From an uncultured Flavobacteriales bacterium (GTDB lineage: Bacteria > Bacteroidota > Bacteroidia > Flavobacteriales_D > Parvicellaceae): 64,000 bases of DNA. The stretch spans positions 186,001-250,000 of the forward strand of contig CALSNM010000007.1 in NCBI GenBank assembly GCA_943787725.1, read 5' to 3'. The notes under the pieces were generated by a model, which saw only the letters and a program-made list of their open reading frames with translations, made no database searches and was not told the origin of the DNA. Below are positions 63,224 through 64,000 of this stretch, piece after piece; position 1 is the first letter of the stretch; the number at the start of each line of letters is the position of its first letter. The position numbers were made by a program, and so were the translations under genes.

Positions 63224-64000
63224 ATGAAGAATATTCGAAATTTTTGCATCATTGCGCATATTGATCACGGTAAAAGTACCCTAGCTGACAGATTATTACA
63301 GACAACGGGAACCATTGAGGATAGAGATATGCAAGCCCAAGCACTCGACGATATGGATATTGAACGAGAGCGTGGAATCACAATAAAAAGCCATGCGATT
63401 CAGATGGACTATAAGCAAGATGGTCAAAACTATGTTTTAAATTTAATTGATACTCCCGGGCACGTAGATTTTTCATACGAAGTTTCCCGTTCCATTGCTG
63501 CTTGCGAAGGAGCCCTATTAATTGTTGATGCTTCTCAAGGAATTGAAGCACAAACAATCTCGAATCTATACCTAGCTATTGAAAATGATTTGGAAATTAT
63601 TCCAATATTGAATAAAATGGACTTAGATAGCGCTAACCCAGAAGTCGTATCGGACCAGATAATTGAATTAATTGGTTGCGACCAATCTGATATTATCCCA
63701 GCAAGTGGAAAAACAGGTTTAGGTGTTGATTCTATTTTGAGAGCAATTGTAGAAAAGGTTCCTGCCCCTAAGGGAGATTTAAATGCGCCGCTTAGGGCGA
63801 TGATTTTTGATTCTGTGTACAACTCATTTCGAGGCATCATTGCCTATTATAGAGTTCTTGATGGACAAATTTCAAAAGGCGATCGTATAAGATTCGTGAA
63901 TACAGAAAAAGATTACAATGCGGATGAAGTTGGTATTCTAAGAATGGATATGGAACCACGCGATGTTGTAAAAGCAGGAGATGTTGGATACTTAATTTCC
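63224..64000 (+). CDS. lepA: Elongation factor 4 (LepA), 3' end cut by window edge
   Basis: The first 259 residues of a translational GTPase that back-translocates stalled ribosomes. The G motifs are in place: G1 AHIDHGKST, the switch-I region [13 protein letters not shown]3 DTPGHVDF, G4 NKMD and G5 SGKTG. Start and end of the G domain and the opening of domain 2 ([20 protein letters not shown]) match LepA rather than EF-G or BipA. The frame is open to the last base, so about 340 residues of the usual 595-600 are missing. It lies divergent from metF. Confidence 0.96.
   Translation, partial: MKNIRNFCIIAHIDHGKSTLADRLLQTTGTIEDRDMQAQALDDMDIERERGITIKSHAIQMDYKQDGQNYVLNLIDTPGHVDFSYEVSRSIAACEGALLIVDASQGIEAQTISNLYLAIENDLEIIPILNKMDLDSANPEVVSDQIIELIGCDQSDIIPASGKTGLGVDSILRAIVEKVPAPKGDLNAPLRAMIFDSVYNSFRGIIAYYRVLDGQISKGDRIRFVNTEKDYNADEVGILRMDMEPRDVVKAGDVGYLIS

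Overview
The window is an AT-rich bacterial chromosome segment from the phylum Bacteroidota, most likely Flavobacteriales and perhaps a Cryomorphaceae/Crocinitomicaceae-like lineage (the family placement is inference). The signs are many protein families largely confined to that phylum (DUF4290, DUF4924, DUF5686, the large YwqK-type repeat protein, SiaC/DUF1987, the GH3-like/beta-lactamase protein), a TonB receptor with a CarboxypepD-regulatory domain, an Asp-type MurA, and promoters with the Bacteroidota -7 box TAnnTTTG. No rRNA, tRNA, CRISPR array, insertion sequence or prophage was seen.

Region 1-8343 is accessory. Two convergent gene sets carry three PAPS-dependent sulfotransferases, a GT2-like glycosyltransferase, an unrecognised 280-residue protein, a polyprenyl-phosphate-sugar synthase (GtrB/DPM1 type) and a TMTC-like membrane glycosyltransferase with TPR repeats. 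Together they look like a pathway that builds and sulfates a surface glycan or glycoprotein. Region 8441-23704 is housekeeping: uvrD/pcrA, DUF4290-murA, a TlpA-like thioredoxin, grpE-dnaJ, an ABC-2 exporter, a sigma-54 response regulator, alaS, an M23 peptidase and a methyltransferase. Region 23941-30077 holds tatC, a DUF5686 outer-membrane protein, lptB, an OmpA-like protein and tsaB. Region 30330-35863 holds two hypotheticals, the tetrapyrrole genes hemA and a hemC-hemD fusion, and a serA-like dehydrogenase. Region 36032-46845 is envelope-related: a TonB-dependent receptor, a YwqK repeat protein, a GH3-like/serine hydrolase protein, a tiny lipoprotein, and an operon of a small protein, OmpH/Skp, DUF4924, an M50 protease and a TonB-like protein. 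Region 47098-51820 has SiaC, a LytS/LytTR two-component pair, mgtE and ksgA. Region 51909-56748 is a sulfur-handling cluster: DUF983, SulP transporter, MBL/rhodanese persulfide dioxygenase-like protein, HMA protein, rhodanese, thioredoxin and a small membrane protein. Region 56759-64000 has secreted hypotheticals, an ACP phosphodiesterase-like protein, a degenerate receiver, an orphan ParA with a small partner, metF and the start of lepA.

A striking property of this sequence is the number of single-base frameshifts. They hit essential genes (murA, grpE, hemD) as well as serA (five) and the TMTC-like gene (five). Restoring one base in each case recovers conserved sequence, and one such insertion appears to create a false fusion between the MBL/rhodanese gene and the following HMA gene. 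Uncorrected sequencing or assembly indels explain this better than true pseudogenes, so gene models with breaks are given here at full reconstructed extent.
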